Shown here: positions 15,230 to 17,695 of the stretch, piece after piece
Layout: each line of letters begins with the position of its first letter
Numbering within the stretch: position 1 is the first letter of the stretch
DNA from: Planctomycetota bacterium
GTDB lineage: Bacteria; Planctomycetota; Planctomycetia; Pirellulales; Pirellulaceae
Assembly: GCA_029259935.1 (NCBI GenBank)
Contig: JAJDEH010000244.1
Span: 1-17,695, forward strand
DNA: 17,695 bases
Direction of reading: 5' to 3'
Position numbers and translations under genes: made by a program
The notes under the pieces: model-generated
Told to the model about the DNA's origin: nothing
Databases searched by the model: none
What the model saw: the letters and a program-made list of their open reading frames with translations, nothing else

Positions 15230-15952
15230 ATGGCAATGAAGGACCAGTTCCGACGAAGGCCCACACCAAAAACTGTCGGCAGCTCCAAAGGCGGTTCAAG
15301 ACTCATCAAGTATGGCGACGGTGAAACACCCAAACCGGAACTTGGGTTTCTCGAAGAATCAACTCTCGCCAACACGGAAGACCGAGAACGAATCTACTCG
15401 GAACTGCTCGGCGATTCAGACACGGTTTTTCATGAGTTGTTGCCCCTGATTCCGCACATTGACGTCTATCGGTTCCCGCCAAATGGCAAGCGTGATTTTT
15501 TCACATTCGTGACTGGCGGTATGAGTGATCTGCCAATGCATGCCTTGCCCGAACTCGGAACCGACTACCGTCGGGCTGAACTGGTCTTCTATTCGACCGA
15601 GAATCGAGACGACTACGCAGAATTGCTTCGACGGATGGCGCATTTCGTGCATGATAACAATACGTGGTTGCACTGGGGGCACACGATGCCAAATGGGCAA
15701 CCCCCAGAACCGCTCTTCAATACGAACAATTTGGACACGCTATTCTTCATGCCGACCATCGTGAATCCAGACTCGACGCTTGGTGGCAAATTGCGAATTG
15801 AATCCGAGCCGGTAAATCTCCTTTGGTGCGTTCCTATCACGACGGCAGAATGTCAACTGAAACTCGACGCTGGAACAGATGCGTTGTACGATCTGTTTGA
15901 CGCAAATGAACACCCCTTTGCATTTGCTGGAGATCGGAAAAGCTACGTCTAG
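15230..15952 (+). CDS. SUFU (suppressor of fused) domain protein
   Basis: 240 aa. The SUFU domain covers about residues 65-230: HIDVYRFPPNGKRDFFTFVTGGMSDLPM, YRRAELVFYSTENRDDY, the strongly typical HDNNTWLHWGHTMPNGQPPEPL, DTLFFMPTI, and EPVNLLWCVPITTAECQLKL followed by GTDALYDLFDANEHP. Bacterial SUFU proteins are often encoded next to polymorphic toxins and are proposed immunity proteins; many are orphans. No toxin is seen here. Base composition is visibly lower in GC than the neighbouring genes, suggesting a different origin. Start ATG 15230 is followed by ATG 15236, and GGTG upstream is a weak ribosome site. The N-terminus (about 1-35) is basic and probably disordered. Confidence 0.9.
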   Translation: MAMKDQFRRRPTPKTVGSSKGGSRLIKYGDGETPKPELGFLEESTLANTEDRERIYSELLGDSDTVFHELLPLIPHIDVYRFPPNGKRDFFTFVTGGMSDLPMHALPELGTDYRRAELVFYSTENRDDYAELLRRMAHFVHDNNTWLHWGHTMPNGQPPEPLFNTNNLDTLFFMPTIVNPDSTLGGKLRIESEPVNLLWCVPITTAECQLKLDAGTDALYDLFDANEHPFAFAGDRKSYV

Positions 15953-15993
15953 CGGGTGCCCCAATAAGGCAATTAACAAACCGTTGCGCTCCG

Positions 15994-16014
15994 AACCGCG
16001 GGCCGCGCGGTTTT
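15994..16014 (+). terminator. Probable rho-independent terminator after the SUFU gene
   Basis: AACCGCG (15994-16000) and CGCGGTT (16006-16012) form a perfect 7-bp stem with loop GGCCG, running into TTTT (16011-16014). It lies 42 bp after the SUFU stop and 49 bp before the next start, so the two genes are probably separate units or only partly linked. Confidence 0.55.
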
Positions 16015-16062
16015 GTGAGATCAAATCGTTCGCCGCGGCCCGGTGAACTTTGAGTTATTACT

Positions 16063-16632
16063 ATGAACGAAAACCCACGCAGACCGCTGAAATCGGGGGA
16101 CGTGTATCCCGCCCACGTTCTGCGTGATGAGTACGGCATGAACGCCGACAATCGACCGTACTTCAAGGTCGTTGCGGACGATGTTCCCAAATCTTTGCGT
16201 GAACTCATACCGTACGTAGAGCGGTGGGCGATCCCCTGCGATGTGACACGCGGTGATTATTTCGAGAAGCAACTCGAACAAGACGTCGCGGACTTCTACC
16301 ACGCAGTTCTCCCTTTCACTGATCAGATCAACGCGTGGCTTGACGAGCAATCAGATGATGTGGCCGATTGGTCTGATGCGGCCGTGCATTACATGTACTT
16401 TTTGAAGGCCCATGCGGAAGCATACCAGCCCACTGAAGAAGAATTGCAGGCACGCGCTAAGCGACATGCGGAATGGCAGCATCAACGCGAGTTAAAATCG
16501 GCCGTCACTGAAGCGGAAGAAGCCTTTCGCTCGAAAGATTTCGCACTGGTCGTGCGGTTGCTGTCGCCATTCGAGGACGAGCTTGAAAAGATACAGGCGA
16601 CGAAGCTTGCCTTTGCTCGCAAAAAGCAATAA
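16063..16632 (+). CDS. Unrecognised 189-aa protein, possible immunity-type or accessory gene
   Basis: I do not recognise a family. The N-terminal half is mixed alpha/beta (YFKVVADDVPKSLRELIPYVERWAIPCDVTRGDYFEKQ). The middle is rich in aromatic and acidic residues (VADFYHAVLPFTDQINAWLDEQ), and the C-terminal half is helical and charged. The last helices (EEAFRSKDFALVVRLLSPFEDELEKIQATKLAFARKK) look like a TPR-type helical pair. No signal peptide or membrane helix is visible, so it is likely cytoplasmic. It sits 110 bp downstream of the SUFU gene on the same strand with similar lower-GC composition, so it could be a second small accessory gene of the same patch. No Shine-Dalgarno is obvious before ATG 16063. 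The coding call rests on length, an open frame and plausible composition. Confidence 0.75.
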   Translation: MNENPRRPLKSGDVYPAHVLRDEYGMNADNRPYFKVVADDVPKSLRELIPYVERWAIPCDVTRGDYFEKQLEQDVADFYHAVLPFTDQINAWLDEQSDDVADWSDAAVHYMYFLKAHAEAYQPTEEELQARAKRHAEWQHQRELKSAVTEAEEAFRSKDFALVVRLLSPFEDELEKIQATKLAFARKKQ

Positions 16633-16772
16633 CAATTAAGAATTTGACTTCGCGAGTCTTCGAACCGAAGCTCAAGTCCTTTGTTCAAGAAGCCCCGCTG
16701 AAGTTGGGACAGTGATTGCTACGGGAAGCGGTTAACCCGGCCGTTGCTGGATCGCGCGTCTCGGTTCGGTTC

Positions 16773-16781
16773 TGCTAAACT
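16773..16781 (+). promoter_or_regulatory. Candidate extended -10 promoter for the hydrolase gene
   Basis: TGCTAAACT, a TGn extension plus TAAACT, lies about 50 nt upstream of ATG 16832. It is similar to the TGCTACAAT found before ytoQ. No -35 is visible. The 16633-16831 gap otherwise shows only a weak hairpin after the previous stop. Confidence 0.3.
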
Positions 16782-16831
16782 GAGGTAGTTGCTTACTCGT
16801 GACACGCTCATTCATCTAGATCGAGAAACGC

Positions 16832-17695
16832 ATGAATTTCTGTTTGCGATTTGCCGTGAAATGCCTTGCCTTCCTTGCCATTGCGGGCAATCTCACCGCG
16901 ACAGGCCAGGTTTTCGCCGAGGAGCCTTCGCCGGTGTTTTCAAGGTCGACACACGTCTTCAAGACGGTCGAGCAAGTGAAGCTCAAGGCGGATGTTTACC
17001 GGCAAGAAGACACGCAGCGGCGGCCGGTCATCGTCTGGTTGCACGGCGGCGCGCTGATCATGGGCAGTCGCGGTGGAGTTCCCCAACAGTTGCTGGACCT
17101 GTCAAAGGAGCAGGGCTTCGTGCTGGTCTCGCTGGACTACCGGCTTGCTCCGCAAGCGCAACTGGCAGAAATCATTGAGGATCTCAACGATGGTTTGAAT
17201 TGGGTAAGCCAATCGGGCCCAAAGTTGTTTCATGCGGATCCAGCGCGAGTCGTGGTGGCAGGTGCTTCGGCGGGCGGCTATTTGGCTCTGATGAGTGGTG
17301 TCGTGGCCCAGCAACCGCCGGTCGCCATCGTCTCGTATTGGGGGTTCGGTGATATTGACGGTGAATGGACCACCACGCCCAATGCCGATTACCGAAAGGG
17401 AAAGTTGATCGAAAAAGAGGACGCCTGGGCGGGCGTTGGCGAACAGGTCCTCACAAGCACCAATCAGAAGAACGGCCGCGGACGAGCGACTTTCTTTTTG
17501 TATCTCAAGCAGACAGGCCGATGGGTCCAGGCCGTCAGCGGTTTGGATCCGGAAAAGGATCGCGAGAAACTAACACGCTTCTGCCCCATTCGAAACGTCA
17601 CGTCGAAGTATCCACCCACACTGTTCCTGCACGGTACCGCCGACAAAGACGTGCCCGTCGAACAGTCCACCGCCATGGCCGCGGAACTGAAGCGT
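16832..17695 (+). CDS. Secreted alpha/beta hydrolase (abhydrolase_3/esterase-like), C-terminus beyond the window
   Basis: 288 codons from ATG 16832, still open at the right edge. Residues 1-29 form a signal peptide (basic-hydrophobic, cleavage after VFA). The esterase/lipase features of the hormone-sensitive-lipase-like family are visible: VIVWLHGGALIMGS with the oxyanion HGG at 71-73, VSLDYRLAPQAQLAEIIEDL, and the nucleophile elbow GASAGG with Ser146. Near the edge, LFLHGTADKDVPVEQS gives the likely catalytic acid Asp271; the histidine must lie beyond the window. Members hydrolyse short-chain esters or carbohydrate esters, but the substrate is not predictable here. The region between the elbow and the acid contains a helical cap-like segment (WTTTPNADYRKGKLIEKEDAW). 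Confidence 0.88.
   Translation, partial: MNFCLRFAVKCLAFLAIAGNLTATGQVFAEEPSPVFSRSTHVFKTVEQVKLKADVYRQEDTQRRPVIVWLHGGALIMGSRGGVPQQLLDLSKEQGFVLVSLDYRLAPQAQLAEIIEDLNDGLNWVSQSGPKLFHADPARVVVAGASAGGYLALMSGVVAQQPPVAIVSYWGFGDIDGEWTTTPNADYRKGKLIEKEDAWAGVGEQVLTSTNQKNGRGRATFFLYLKQTGRWVQAVSGLDPEKDREKLTRFCPIRNVTSKYPPTLFLHGTADKDVPVEQSTAMAAELKR

Noticed and set aside
16789..17178. 129-aa plus-strand ORF overlapping the hydrolase start
   Set aside because: Out of frame with the clear alpha/beta hydrolase, which has a signal peptide, HGG and GASAGG motifs.

Overview
The window looks like a chromosomal segment of a planctomycete, probably of the Pirellula/Rhodopirellula kind. The evidence is an SHD1-domain secreted protein, an ECF sigma factor translationally coupled to a long FecR-domain membrane protein, a J-domain/LamG-like membrane protein, a SUFU-family protein, moderately high GC and mostly weak Shine-Dalgarno sites. 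This assignment is an inference from gene content. I see no rRNA, tRNA, CRISPR array or intact transposase.

Layout. Positions 1-2007 hold two minus-strand genes: the N-terminus of an MFS transporter, cut by the window edge, and a RegB/PrrB-type redox sensor histidine kinase. Positions 2264-6288 run on the plus strand: a secreted SHD1 + thioredoxin-like protein whose reading frame contains one in-frame TGA, then an ECF sigma factor overlapping a FecR-type membrane regulator by ATGA. A convergent minus-strand SGNH-hydrolase-like protein follows (6323-7357). A non-coding stretch with several inverted repeats (7358-7788) precedes a PilZ-PilT fusion ATPase and a HEAT-repeat/zinc-binding protein on the plus strand (7789-11214). 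After a stretch with a terminator and a promoter candidate comes the J-domain/TM/LamG-like gene (11647-12921). It converges on a minus-strand pair: an AstE/AspA/DoeB-family deacylase and YtoQ. About 700 bases without a convincing gene follow, then a lower-GC patch with a SUFU-family gene and an unrecognised gene. A secreted alpha/beta hydrolase runs off the right edge.

The most interesting feature is the in-frame TGA at 2828-2830. The ORFs before and after it are in the same frame and join into one plausible protein: signal peptide, SHD1 domain, thioredoxin-like domain. The TGA falls where thioredoxin-like proteins of the Cys-x-x-Cys-His-x-Met type have their first redox cysteine. Starting 17 nt after it is a perfect 6-bp hairpin with a 6-nt loop containing GU, placed as a bacterial SECIS element would be. 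The second half has no convincing ribosome binding site of its own. I propose that this is a selenoprotein of an apparently unusual SHD1-thioredoxin type; a simple nonsense mutation is the main alternative.

The genes do not form one pathway. Sensible functional groups are sigma factor + FecR protein (cell-surface signalling), PilZ-PilT (+ HEAT protein, possibly type IV pilus retraction under second-messenger control), and SUFU + unknown gene (possible orphan immunity-type genes).
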